Part shown: positions 1 to 7,771 of the stretch, piece after piece | Layout of the letters: every line of letters starts with the position of its first letter | Numbering within the stretch: position 1 is the stretch's first letter | NCBI GenBank assembly: GCA_034435055.1 | Contig: DAOTXS010000086.1 | Coordinates: 1-7,942, forward strand | Direction of reading: 5' to 3' | Length of the DNA: 7,942 bases | DNA from: DAOTXS01 sp034435055 | Lineage (GTDB): Bacteria > Chloroflexota > Anaerolineae > UBA4142 | Made by a program: the position numbers and the translations under genes | The notes under the pieces: model-generated | What the model was told of the DNA's origin: nothing | Seen by the model: only the letters and a program-made list of their open reading frames with translations | The model's database searches: none

Positions 1-1011
1 ACTGGGTTACCCAAGACAAAAACCGGGCAGATTTCTACCGCCGCCGACGTTTTGGAATCGCTTCGTTCTGCGCACCCGGTCATCGCGTTGATTTTGGAAC
101 ATCGCGAGTTGTCGAAACTGCAAGGCACGTACGTCGATGCGTTGCCGGCGCTCGTGCACCCGCGCACCGGGCGCGTGCATACCGATTACAATCAAACCGG
201 TACAGTCAGCGGTCGCGTCTCCTCATCGAATCCGAATTTGCAAAACATTCCGATTCGGACTGAACTGGGACGCCGGGTGCGCCGCGCCTTCATTGCGCCG
301 CGCGGAAGTAAATTGATGAGCGCGGATTATTCGCAAGTCGAATTGCGGATTCTCGCACACGTTGCGCACGATCACGGCTTGCTCGATGCGTTCGCGCGCG
401 GGCAGGACATTCACGCTGCGACCGCCGCGAAATTGTACAAAGTGCCGCTTGAGCAAGTTACGCCGGCGATGCGTCAACACGGCAAGACGATGAACTTTGG
501 CATCGCGTACGGCATCACCGATTACGGCATCGCCACGCGTTCCGAAATGTCGCAGGCAGAAGCGCGGCAATTGATCGACAGTTATTTCACCCAGTTCGCG
601 CAGGTGAAAGAGTACATCGAAAATACAAAACGCGAAGCGCGCGAACGTGGTTATGTGCAAACGCTTCTCGGTCGCCGCCGCTATTTTCCGGAACTGCAGC
701 ACGGTACCAAGAATGTCGGCGCGCGCAATGCCGCCGAACGCGAAGCGATCAATCATCCGATTCAAGGAAGCGCGGCGGATATTCTCAAGTTGGCGATGAT
801 TCGATTGCACCACGAGTTGCACGCGCGGCATCTGAAAACGCGGATGACGTTGCAAGTGCATGATGAGTTGGTGTTCGAGTGTCCGGACGACGAAGTGCAG
901 ATCGTCGCGCCGCTGGTGCGCGAGGTGATGGAAAACGCCTACCCGCTCGAATCGAAATTAAAAGTGGATGTCGCCGTTGGACAAAACTGGGACGATATGT
1001 CTGCCGTCTGA
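1..1011 (+). CDS. polA: DNA polymerase I, C-terminal polymerase domain (5'-truncated by window edge)
   Basis: The reading frame is open from base 1, so the gene begins upstream; 336 C-terminal residues are visible. They form the palm, fingers and part of the thumb of a family A DNA polymerase, which fills gaps and replaces RNA primers in replication and repair. Numbering within the fragment, motif A is DYSQVELRILAH with the metal-binding Asp109. Motif B (the O helix) fits R-x3-K-x3-F-x3-YG with Arg158, Lys162, Phe166 and Tyr170-Gly171. Motif C is VHDE with His287, Asp288 and Glu289. The T.SGR.SS..PNLQNIP stretch (residues 66-84) is also typical. Phe166 is the E. coli Phe762 equivalent, the ordinary form that disfavours dideoxynucleotides. 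The C-terminus ends soon after the usual VGxxW. The 5'-nuclease and 3'-5' exonuclease regions lie outside the window, so their state is unknown. All catalytic residues are intact. Confidence 0.97.
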   Translation, partial: TGLPKTKTGQISTAADVLESLRSAHPVIALILEHRELSKLQGTYVDALPALVHPRTGRVHTDYNQTGTVSGRVSSSNPNLQNIPIRTELGRRVRRAFIAPRGSKLMSADYSQVELRILAHVAHDHGLLDAFARGQDIHAATAAKLYKVPLEQVTPAMRQHGKTMNFGIAYGITDYGIATRSEMSQAEARQLIDSYFTQFAQVKEYIENTKREARERGYVQTLLGRRRYFPELQHGTKNVGARNAAEREAINHPIQGSAADILKLAMIRLHHELHARHLKTRMTLQVHDELVFECPDDEVQIVAPLVREVMENAYPLESKLKVDVAVGQNWDDMSAV

Positions 1012-1045
1012 TTGTCTGAGTGTTTTACTGCCTCATTGATTTTCG

Positions 1046-3742
1046 ATGACTGACTCCCGCCGCAACTTCCTCGCGTTCGTCCTTCTCATCGCGTTGCCAT
1101 TTGTCTTTTTCTGGCAAATCACTTTGGGTCAAGGCGTGTGGTTTGGCAACGACATCGTTCGCACCTATCATCCGCTTGGCGCAGCACTTGCCCGCGCGTT
1201 GAACGAAGGTCGCCTCCCGCTTTGGACGCCCGGAATGTACGGCGGCTTTCCAATTCTTGCTGATGCACAAATCGCCGCTTTGTACCCGGTCAACTGGCTT
1301 TTGTTTCGATTTATGCCCGCGCCGGTTGCGTTGGCGTGCAGTATGCTTTTGCATCTCGCGTGGGCGGCGGCAGGAATGTTTCTTTTGGCGCGCGCGTTCG
1401 GGTTGCGGACAGCCGGCGCATTTCTCGCCGGTTTTATTTTCGCCTTCAACGGATTCATGTTCTCGCGGCTTGAACACGCGTCGGTTCTCATCACCAGCGC
1501 GTGGCTGCCGTGGTCTCTTTTTTTCTACGAACAATTTCAATGCGCGCGCGCGCAAAAATCGAATCGCGCCGGCATTTGGTTTGCGTCAACCGCCGTCGCG
1601 CTCGCTGCGCCGTTTCTCACCGGCTTTCCCCAGGTTGCGTTTATGATTGCGTTGACGTTTGGCACATTCGCGTTTTTCGGCGCGTGGTTGTGGCATTCGC
1701 CAACCGCGGATCGCGGGGTCGTCAAAGTACTCGCGCCGATCATTTTGGCCGGCATTTTGGCGGCAGGCGTTGCGGCGGCGCAGCTTGTTCCAACGGCGGA
1801 ACTCGTCGGCTTTTCGACGCGCGGCGGCGGCGCGAGTTTTGAATTCGCTACCAGTTATTCTTTGCCGGTCGATTTCCTTCCGCAATTTATTTTTCCGTTT
1901 CTGCGCGGTGAACCGTCGGAAGGCGCGAATAACGAGTACTGGGCGTATCTCGGTATCGCGCCTTTTCTCCTGACGCTCCTTGCGCCGTTCTTGCGCCGCG
2001 ACCGCCGCACGATTTTTGTCGCGCTCTTTTCGCTGATCGCGTTATCGCTCGCGCTTGGCGAAGTAAATCCGCTGTATCGATTGATTTATCAATTGCCGGG
2101 TTTCAATTTCTTTCGCGTGCCGGCGCGTTATTTATTGCTGTTTGTTTTCGGCGCGGCATTGCTTGCCGGAATTGGAATCGACGAAATCTCAAATCGTCTT
2201 GCGGCAAATGATCGAAATTGGAAACGTGACGCGTTGTTCATCCTCGGATTCGGCGCGACGTTGATGTTGATTTTGTTACTGGGTTCAACGCAGCCCCTCG
2301 AATTTTGGTTATCGGCGTGGCAAGTGTTATCGTTTGTTTTTCTCACGGCGACCGTCGTCATTTTGATATTCATGCGAACGCGCCGAATCGATTTGTCGAT
2401 TTTCCAAACATCGATTATCGGCTTGACGATGATCGATCTTGCGTGTGTCGCGCCGATGTTTGTGTTGACGCTGGGACAAATCGTGACGCCGGGCTATGCA
2501 TCGGTCGTGCCGCGTTCGCTGGCGATTCTGCGCGAATCGCCGGGACGCGCGCGTGTGTTTGCCGATCAATCTATTTTTCCTTCGACGCCGGCGATTCGCG
2601 GCAGTTTGTATCCGAACACTGCACTCGTTTATGATGCGGAAAGCGCGGACGCGTACTCATCGCTGGGTTCATTGCGCCATTCCAAATACCTTGGCAATTT
2701 ATCGCCGGCGATGTTGAATGCGATGAATGTCAAGTACTGGACGATTCCGCTCGAACCGCGCCCGCGCACCAAAATTGCGTTTCCCGCGCACATCGTTGCC
2801 ATCGACGTGTTGAATAACGAAGAATTTTTCGCGCCGACGCCGGCGACAGCCATCGAAATTACATCGTTCACCGAAAACGCGGAGCAACTTGCCGACGGCG
2901 CGCCGGTCGGACAAATCGAGATTCGCCGGCGCGACGGTCGCGTCGAATCATTTCCGTTGCGTGTCGGCATCGAAACGGCGGACTGGGATTACGAACGCAA
3001 ATCCCCGCAACATCCGCGTGCCTCGATTGCAAATTCGTTCCCGGGATTTTGGCGGTCGTTTGGACGCCCGTTTGACGGACACACGTACGTTGCGCGCGTT
3101 TCATTTGCGCCCGGTGAAATCGTCGGCGTGAATGTGCGTGTAATTACGCCGGACGCCCGCTTGACGATTGAGGGCATTACTCTGTACAATGCGAGCGGTC
3201 GTGCAGTGTCGCTTGCCTCGTTGGTTGGTAAAAACGATTTTCGTGTGGCGTATTTCAGCGACACGGTTGCCGCGTGGGAAAATCTCGATGTTCTGCCGCG
3301 TGCTTTCATCGTGCATTCGGCGGAGATCGTGAACGACGATGTTGCGTTCGAGCGACTGCACAACCCGGCATTCGATCCGGCGCGCGTCGTGCTGCTCGCC
3401 GAGGGTGCGCCAATCGATGGGCGCGATGCGACGCGCGACGCGGTGGAGTTGATCGATTATCAACCCGAGCGCGTAGAATTTTGGGCGACGACGGATCAGC
3501 CCGGTTATTTGTTCTTCGGCGATTCGTGGTTCCCGGGTTGGAGTGTCAGCGTCGATGGCAAAGCGGCGACCTTGCATCGCGCCAACATTTTGTTCCGCGC
3601 AGTGCCGCTTGCCCCGGGTACCCATTCGATTGTGTTTGAGTATCGACCGCTTTCGTTTATCGCCGGCGCGGTCATTAGTTTGACGAGTCTTGTAATTCTC
3701 GTGAGCATTGCAATTTATTTAGGGACAGTGAAAACGCGATGA
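1046..3742 (+). CDS. YfhO-family multi-spanning membrane protein (GT-C-like)
   Basis: This 898-residue integral membrane protein resembles the bacterial YfhO family. YfhO proteins are large GT-C-fold proteins linked in Firmicutes to glycosylation of cell-envelope polymers; the substrate here is unknown. Residues 8-28 form a first membrane segment. It is followed by an extracytoplasmic loop with GNDIVRTYHPLG, where Asp36 sits where GT-C enzymes place their catalytic acid. About 11-13 further hydrophobic segments run to residue 477. Residues about 485-865 are a long soluble, probably extracytoplasmic region. It ends in the family's characteristic block: GYLFFGDSWFPGW near 820-832, a VDG, N847, and APGTHSIVFEYRPLSF near 856-871. 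A last membrane segment covers 872-892. The ATG at 1046 has no clear Shine-Dalgarno sequence but gives a complete first helix. The gene follows polA by 34 nt, and its stop overlaps the next start. Family call is firm; the glycosyltransferase role is inferred. Confidence 0.88.
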   Translation: MTDSRRNFLAFVLLIALPFVFFWQITLGQGVWFGNDIVRTYHPLGAALARALNEGRLPLWTPGMYGGFPILADAQIAALYPVNWLLFRFMPAPVALACSMLLHLAWAAAGMFLLARAFGLRTAGAFLAGFIFAFNGFMFSRLEHASVLITSAWLPWSLFFYEQFQCARAQKSNRAGIWFASTAVALAAPFLTGFPQVAFMIALTFGTFAFFGAWLWHSPTADRGVVKVLAPIILAGILAAGVAAAQLVPTAELVGFSTRGGGASFEFATSYSLPVDFLPQFIFPFLRGEPSEGANNEYWAYLGIAPFLLTLLAPFLRRDRRTIFVALFSLIALSLALGEVNPLYRLIYQLPGFNFFRVPARYLLLFVFGAALLAGIGIDEISNRLAANDRNWKRDALFILGFGATLMLILLLGSTQPLEFWLSAWQVLSFVFLTATVVILIFMRTRRIDLSIFQTSIIGLTMIDLACVAPMFVLTLGQIVTPGYASVVPRSLAILRESPGRARVFADQSIFPSTPAIRGSLYPNTALVYDAESADAYSSLGSLRHSKYLGNLSPAMLNAMNVKYWTIPLEPRPRTKIAFPAHIVAIDVLNNEEFFAPTPATAIEITSFTENAEQLADGAPVGQIEIRRRDGRVESFPLRVGIETADWDYERKSPQHPRASIANSFPGFWRSFGRPFDGHTYVARVSFAPGEIVGVNVRVITPDARLTIEGITLYNASGRAVSLASLVGKNDFRVAYFSDTVAAWENLDVLPRAFIVHSAEIVNDDVAFERLHNPAFDPARVVLLAEGAPIDGRDATRDAVELIDYQPERVEFWATTDQPGYLFFGDSWFPGWSVSVDGKAATLHRANILFRAVPLAPGTHSIVFEYRPLSFIAGAVISLTSLVILVSIAIYLGTVKTR

Positions 3743-4548
3743 GCAAACCCAACCTCTATTTTTCGCCCGCCGATTTTGCGTTGTTTGAGAACAGCGTGGC
3801 AACGAACGCCGAGTACGACGGCGAACGCGAGCGCGTCAAAGAGAAATTGATTGCGTTGCACCAACAGATTTATCCGGCGATTCGCAAAAACAAATGGGAC
3901 TTGCATCCGCATTGGATGTCGCAATGGCTAATCAGCGCGGCGCGCATTTCGCCTGCCACGCCGCGCATCGATTTTATGACGTTGCGGTACAGCAAACCGG
4001 AAACGACGATCAAGTTGATGAAGAAAGAATTGTTCGAGGACTTTGGGCATTTCTATGCTAACGCGATGATTGCGATGCGCGTCGATAAAGAGGGGTTTGC
4101 CATTGAACTCTACGTCAGCGACAAAGCCTGGGTCGATGGACAGAACTTGAAGAACCGGATTCAGTCGAGCGCGGACGAACGGGGTTATTTTCGGACGTTG
4201 CTGGCCGACCTGGGCGGCGAACACACTTTGCGCTTGTCGCAATTCACACGCAACGAAGATGGGTTCACGCGGTTTGAAGAAGTTCTGCGCGCGAAGGCGA
4301 GCCGCTTGGTCAATGTGGGAATGTTGAACGCGACGATGGACAAGTATAAACCGGGTGGGCACGATTTGCGTTTGGGAATTTATTACAAGCCGGACGACAA
4401 ACGTTTGGCGGAAGATTATTTGACGCAAGAAATTCTCAATCGTATAGCGCAACTTTATCCGGTGTACGCGTTTATGAGTTGGTCGCCCAAGAATAATTTC
4501 AGGACCGAAAAAAATGCTAATCAAAAATCATCTCGCCGAACTCGTTAA
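3739..4548 (+). CDS. Unrecognised soluble protein (269 aa)
   Basis: I do not recognise this protein with confidence. It has no signal peptide or membrane segment and should be cytoplasmic. The N-terminus (FSPADFALFENS, residues 8-19) leads into a charged helix, then WDLHPHW (53-59). A mixed alpha/beta body follows with DFMTLRYSKP (78-87), FYANAMIAMRVD (105-116), an IELYVSDKAW strand (122-131), LRLGIYYKPDD (210-220) and LYPVYAFM (239-246). The overall layout loosely recalls the DUF2461 and DUF1054 families, which are also uncharacterised, but the resemblance is too weak to assign. The start overlaps the yfhO stop as ATGA, with AGGGA 13 nt upstream, so translational coupling is likely. The last 11 residues are very basic (ending KSSRRTR) and lie in the 35 nt shared with the argS start, so this tail may be a by-product of the overlap. 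Codon use matches the neighbours, which supports a real gene. Confidence 0.8.
   Translation: MSKPNLYFSPADFALFENSVATNAEYDGERERVKEKLIALHQQIYPAIRKNKWDLHPHWMSQWLISAARISPATPRIDFMTLRYSKPETTIKLMKKELFEDFGHFYANAMIAMRVDKEGFAIELYVSDKAWVDGQNLKNRIQSSADERGYFRTLLADLGGEHTLRLSQFTRNEDGFTRFEEVLRAKASRLVNVGMLNATMDKYKPGGHDLRLGIYYKPDDKRLAEDYLTQEILNRIAQLYPVYAFMSWSPKNNFRTEKNANQKSSRRTR
4501..4504 (+). promoter_or_regulatory. Shine-Dalgarno site for argS
   Basis: AGGA lies 9 nt before the ATG at 4514, inside the 3' end of the upstream gene. It supports 4514 as the argS start even though that start lies within the preceding coding region. Confidence 0.6.
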
Positions 4549-6202
4549 GCAAGCGATTCTCGCCGCGCAAAATGCCGGCGCGCTCCCGGCATTTCCGATG
4601 CCGGAGGTGTTCGTCGAACGGCCGCAACGGAAAGAGTTTGGCGATTTCTCCACCTCGTTGCCGCTCAAATTGGCGAAGGTAGCCAAACGCGCGCCGTTGC
4701 AAATTGCGCAGACGATTGCAACGCACGTGGTCAAGGATGAAACAATTGTCCACGTCGATGCGACCGCCCCCGGCTTTGTGAATTTCAAATTGAGCGATGC
4801 GTGGGTGGCAAAACAAGTCGATGCCATTCTGGACGCAGGTATGCGCTTTGGCAATTTGCAACCAGCTAAACGATTGAATGTGCAAGTCGAACACGTCAGT
4901 GTCAATCCAACCGGACCGATGCACGTGGGGTCCGGGCGCAACGGCGCAATCGGCGATACGTTGGCGAACGTGTTGGAAGCGGCGGGGCATCACGTCCATC
5001 GCGAGTTTTACATCAACGATAATGGTTCGCAGATTCGGCATTTTGGCGCGAGCATTTACGCGCGGTATGCGCAAGTACTTGGACGCGATGAGAAATTTCC
5101 GGACGATGGTTATCAAGGCAAGTACGTCATCGACCTCGCGCAGAAATTTGCGGCAGAACACGGCGACAAGTTTCTCAAACTGTCGAAGGAGCAGGCGATC
5201 CGCGAACTCGGTTTGCTCGGCATCGATGTGGTGAAAGAGCAATTGCGCGCGACGCTCGAACGGATGAATGTTCGATTCGACAACTGGTTTTCGGAGCGCT
5301 CGTTGCACGAGGATGGAACCTTTGCGCAGGTTTTGCAAATTCTCAAAGACAAGGGATTGGTTTTCGAGAAAGATGATGCGACGTGGTTTGCGGCGCAAGC
5401 GCTCGGCGAGGAAAAAGATGCGGTGCTGATTCGCTCGCCCAAAGTGATCGCGAATCCAGACGAGCGCCCGACGTACCTCGCGTCGGATGTCGCGTACGTG
5501 TGGAACAAACTCGCGCTTCGCAAATTCGACCGGGCAATTTACGTGTGGGGTTCGGATCATCACGGCGATGTGCCGCGCGTGCTTGCCGCCGCCCGCGCGC
5601 TTGGTCTCGACGAAAGCAAAGTGTCGATTTTGCTTTATCAATTTGTTACGCTCCGGCGTGGCGGTGAGATTGTGCGGATGAGCAAACGTACCGGCGAATT
5701 TGTTACGCTCGACGAATTGATCGATGAAGTTGGCGCGGACGCGGTGCGGTTTATGCTCATTACGCAATCGGTGAACGCGACCATCGATTTCGATCTCGAC
5801 GTGGCGGTGAAACATTCGGACGAGAATCCGGTGTACTATGTGCAGTACGCGCACGCGCGCATCGCGAGTATTTTGAGGAACGCGGCGCAAACCGGCGTCC
5901 GCGCGGACGGCGACGTCGCTTTGCTCACGCATCCCGCCGAGCAAGAGTTGATCCGCGAGATGATGCGATTTCCGGAAATCGTCGAACTGGCGGCGAACAA
6001 ATTGGAACCCCATCACCTGCCGCATTACGGCATCGGACTTGCCGGGTTATTCCATTCGTTTTATAAACAATGCCGCGTCCTCTCGTCCGACCCCGCCGAT
6101 TTGAACGTTTCGCGTGCGCGCCTCAAGTTAATTAGGGCGGTGAAAAATACGCTCGCGCGCACGTTGAACTTGATGGGCGTCAACGCGCCGGAGACAATGT
6201 GA
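4514..6202 (+). CDS. argS: Arginyl-tRNA synthetase
   Basis: This class I aminoacyl-tRNA synthetase (562 residues, normal length) attaches arginine to tRNA-Arg in the cytoplasm. The ArgRS-specific N-terminal tRNA-recognition domain covers roughly residues 1-90 and includes EFGDFSTSLPLKLAK. The catalytic Rossmann domain follows, with NPTGPMHVGSGRNGAIGDTL at 131-150. HVGS (137-140) occupies the HIGH position, and its last residue is Ser rather than His. YVWGSDHHGDVPR (343-355) and RMSKRTGEFVTLDEL (388-402) follow, with RMSKR in the KMSKS place. YVQYAHARIASILR (442-455) begins the all-helical DALR anticodon-binding domain. It ends in the usual form, LNLMGVNAPETM. The ATG at 4514 gives the expected N-terminus and has an AGGA nine bases upstream. 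The start overlaps the previous gene by 35 nt. The stop TGA shares its last base with the next ATG, suggesting coupled translation with the downstream gene. Confidence 0.96.
   Translation: MLIKNHLAELVKQAILAAQNAGALPAFPMPEVFVERPQRKEFGDFSTSLPLKLAKVAKRAPLQIAQTIATHVVKDETIVHVDATAPGFVNFKLSDAWVAKQVDAILDAGMRFGNLQPAKRLNVQVEHVSVNPTGPMHVGSGRNGAIGDTLANVLEAAGHHVHREFYINDNGSQIRHFGASIYARYAQVLGRDEKFPDDGYQGKYVIDLAQKFAAEHGDKFLKLSKEQAIRELGLLGIDVVKEQLRATLERMNVRFDNWFSERSLHEDGTFAQVLQILKDKGLVFEKDDATWFAAQALGEEKDAVLIRSPKVIANPDERPTYLASDVAYVWNKLALRKFDRAIYVWGSDHHGDVPRVLAAARALGLDESKVSILLYQFVTLRRGGEIVRMSKRTGEFVTLDELIDEVGADAVRFMLITQSVNATIDFDLDVAVKHSDENPVYYVQYAHARIASILRNAAQTGVRADGDVALLTHPAEQELIREMMRFPEIVELAANKLEPHHLPHYGIGLAGLFHSFYKQCRVLSSDPADLNVSRARLKLIRAVKNTLARTLNLMGVNAPETM
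6190..6193 (+). promoter_or_regulatory. Shine-Dalgarno site deciding the start at 6202
   Basis: GGAG ends 8 nt before the ATG at 6202 but only 5 nt before the in-frame GTG at 6199. The spacing, together with the TGATG stop/start junction with argS, favours 6202 as the real start. Confidence 0.5.
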
Positions 6203-6744
6203 TGAGATCATTTGCGATTGGTTGTGTCTGCGCGATTGTCGGTCTTGTTATCGGCGTTGCGTTGGCTGCCGGCGTGTTCAGTTTCAGCAATCGCGCCGCC
6301 GCGCAAATTCCCACGCCGATTCCAAACGCGTCGGCAGTTTCCGTCACCGCGAGCGCGACGTACCTCGACTCGGTGGTTCAGCAAGCCGCGCGGCAAAGCG
6401 GGATGCTGAGAAACGCCACCGTCACGCTCGAATCGCCGAACATCGTCAAGGTTGCGGCAACTGTCGATGTAACAGTGTTAGGTCAGCGGGTCAACGCGAA
6501 CGCGACTGCGACGATGCGCGTTTCGGTCAAGAATAATCGAATCGCGCTGGTTATCGAAAAGATCGATGCCGGTACATTACCAGTGCCACAATCACTCATC
6601 ACCAGCAATCTCGAGAGTTTGCGTGCGCAAGCGGAAAATCAAATCAACACGCTGGTTCAGCGCTCGCTGCAAGGCACCAATTTACGCCTGTCGAACATCC
6701 GTATCACCCCGGCGGAACTGATTGTCGATTTGGCTAGCCCGTAA
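6202..6744 (+). CDS. Membrane-anchored extracytoplasmic protein, YpmS/LmeA-like (putative lipid binding)
   Basis: This protein has 180 residues when started at ATG 6202; an in-frame GTG at 6199 would add one residue. Residues 4-27 form one hydrophobic segment that serves as a signal anchor or signal peptide, with a possible cleavage near AAAQ (32-35). The remainder, outside the membrane, alternates short beta-strand-like stretches (VTLESPNIVKVAATVDVTVL, NATATMRVSVKNNRIALVIE) with a helix at 131-155. It closes with NLRLSNIRITPAELIVDL. A strand-rich sheet with a G-x-LPVP turn (124-129), then a helix, then a final pair of strands recalls the YpmS (DUF2140) and LmeA (DUF2993) families. Some of these bind phospholipids with a TULIP-like fold. 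The likeness is of pattern rather than clear identity, so lipid binding is inference. The start overlaps the argS stop by one base, making it the last gene of the cluster. Confidence 0.7.
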   Translation: MRSFAIGCVCAIVGLVIGVALAAGVFSFSNRAAAQIPTPIPNASAVSVTASATYLDSVVQQAARQSGMLRNATVTLESPNIVKVAATVDVTVLGQRVNANATATMRVSVKNNRIALVIEKIDAGTLPVPQSLITSNLESLRAQAENQINTLVQRSLQGTNLRLSNIRITPAELIVDLASP

Positions 6745-6754
6745 ATTGCGGTTT

Positions 6755-6783
6755 TTGATTTTCTTGCGACTTTGTGTTATACT
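6755..6783 (+). promoter_or_regulatory. Sigma-70-type promoter with extended -10, start point about 6790
   Basis: TTGATT (6755-6760) and TATACT (6778-6783) are separated by exactly 17 nt. A TGT directly before the -10 supplies the TGn extension. The predicted transcription start, about 7 nt after the -10, falls at 6790, three bases before the ATG at 6793. The site lies in the only real gap between the argS cluster and the deacetylase gene. No Shine-Dalgarno sequence is present between it and the ATG. Confidence 0.7.
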
Positions 6784-6792
6784 ACTGTCACA

Positions 6793-7746
6793 ATGGACTT
6801 GAAGCGATTCCTGATTTCCACGCCCATTGCATTTTTTTTGACTTTTGGCTTGACGATGGAGCCGGGTCCACAATCGAGCGCTCACCTTGTGGGGGACGCT
6901 CCCTTAATGGCGTTTGCCGCGGTTGATTACGCCGCGATTGATTTTGACTCCGGGATACCGGAAGAAACCCCACCTCCGCCTACTCCCACCCTCGCGCCAA
7001 CACCAACGCCGACGCGCGTTGTAACACCAATGCCAACTCGCCGTTCAATCCGCGTTCCGATTTTGATGTACCATTACATTAGCGTGCCGCCACCCGACGC
7101 CGATAAATACCGGCTCGATCTTTCCGTTACGCCGGCAAATTTCCAAGCGCACGTCGAGTACCTCTTGGCGGAAGGTTATCATCCAATTACCGTTGCCGAC
7201 CTCACCGATTATTTGCGGCGCGGGAAAACGCTTCCACCCAATCCAATCATCTTGACCTTCGACGATGGTTACGCCGATAATTACGAAAACGCTTTTCCAA
7301 TCCTCAAAGAGTATCAAATTCCGGCGACCTTTTTCGTCATTACCGATTTTGTGGATAACGCCAAGCCGGGCTATATGACGTGGAATCAACTTGAGGAAAT
7401 GGCAATCGAAGGAATGGAGATCGGCTCGCACACGATGACGCATCCGGATTTGGAGGGCAAGTCGCGCACGATTCAGGCATCCGAAATTGCCGGCTCCAAA
7501 GCAACCATCGAAGCACGCATTGGCACGCCGGTCAAATCGTTCTGCTATCCCGCCGGCAAGTACGATTCCCGCACCCTCGACGTTTTGCGTTCGGTGGGTT
7601 ATCACGCTGCCGTTACCACCGAGCCGCAAGGTACGCGCCAATCCTCGGACGCCATCTTTGAGTTGCGCCGGATTCGCGTGCGCGGCACGTACACGGCGGA
7701 CGATCTGGGGCGTTGGATCAAGTATTATCTCGCGAGCGGGAAATAA
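6793..7746 (+). CDS. Exported polysaccharide deacetylase (CE4 / NodB-homology family)
   Basis: This 317-residue enzyme should remove N-acetyl groups from an extracellular or cell-wall amino-sugar polymer; peptidoglycan and poly-N-acetylglucosamine are the usual substrates of relatives. MDLKR followed by a hydrophobic run (6-20) is a signal peptide or anchor. Residues 57-83 are a Pro/Thr-rich stalk (TPPPPTPTLAPTPTPT) that holds the enzyme away from the membrane or wall. The catalytic domain starts with VPILMYHYIS (88-97). Motif 1 is TFDDG, with Asp157 as the likely base and Asp158 as metal ligand. Motif 2 is SHTMTH, with His213 and His217 binding the metal. Motif 3 is the YPAGKY form (252-257), and LRRIRV (291-296) follows. 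The MYH opening and YPxGxY motif resemble the PgaB/IcaB-like and Bacillus-type branches. All metal ligands are present, so it should be active. ATG 6793 is chosen over the in-frame TTG at 6772, because that TTG lies upstream of and across the promoter's -10 region. Confidence 0.92.
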   Translation: MDLKRFLISTPIAFFLTFGLTMEPGPQSSAHLVGDAPLMAFAAVDYAAIDFDSGIPEETPPPPTPTLAPTPTPTRVVTPMPTRRSIRVPILMYHYISVPPPDADKYRLDLSVTPANFQAHVEYLLAEGYHPITVADLTDYLRRGKTLPPNPIILTFDDGYADNYENAFPILKEYQIPATFFVITDFVDNAKPGYMTWNQLEEMAIEGMEIGSHTMTHPDLEGKSRTIQASEIAGSKATIEARIGTPVKSFCYPAGKYDSRTLDVLRSVGYHAAVTTEPQGTRQSSDAIFELRRIRVRGTYTADDLGRWIKYYLASGK

Positions 7747-7771
7747 GACGCGCCGCCTTGCCGGTTTCCGC

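Noticed and set aside
223..861. A 212-codon - strand frame opposite polA
   Set aside because: It is a shadow of the polymerase reading frame; all conserved motifs are on the + strand.
1021..1029. Extended -10-like TGT-TTTACT ahead of yfhO
   Set aside because: It matches the -10 only moderately and no -35 lies at the right distance, so an independent yfhO promoter is not supported. It is worth recalling if RNA data show a start near 1036.
1017..1035. Possible hairpin between polA and yfhO (TGAG ... CTCA)
   Set aside because: Only four base pairs with a large loop and no T tract, so it cannot be supported as a terminator.
4517..6025. A 502-codon open frame on the - strand opposite argS
   Set aside because: It lies wholly antisense to a clear argS gene, and its translation is rich in Arg, His, Phe and Val without domain motifs. 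Such long antisense frames are expected from the codon bias of this genome.
6214..6225. Lipobox-like AIGC near the start of the small anchored protein
   Set aside because: The Cys is residue 8, before the hydrophobic core rather than after it, so lipoprotein processing there is implausible.
6772..6792. In-frame TTG start extending the deacetylase by seven residues
   Set aside because: It lies upstream of and across the -10 element and predicted transcription start, and the added residues (MCYTTVT) do not improve the signal peptide.
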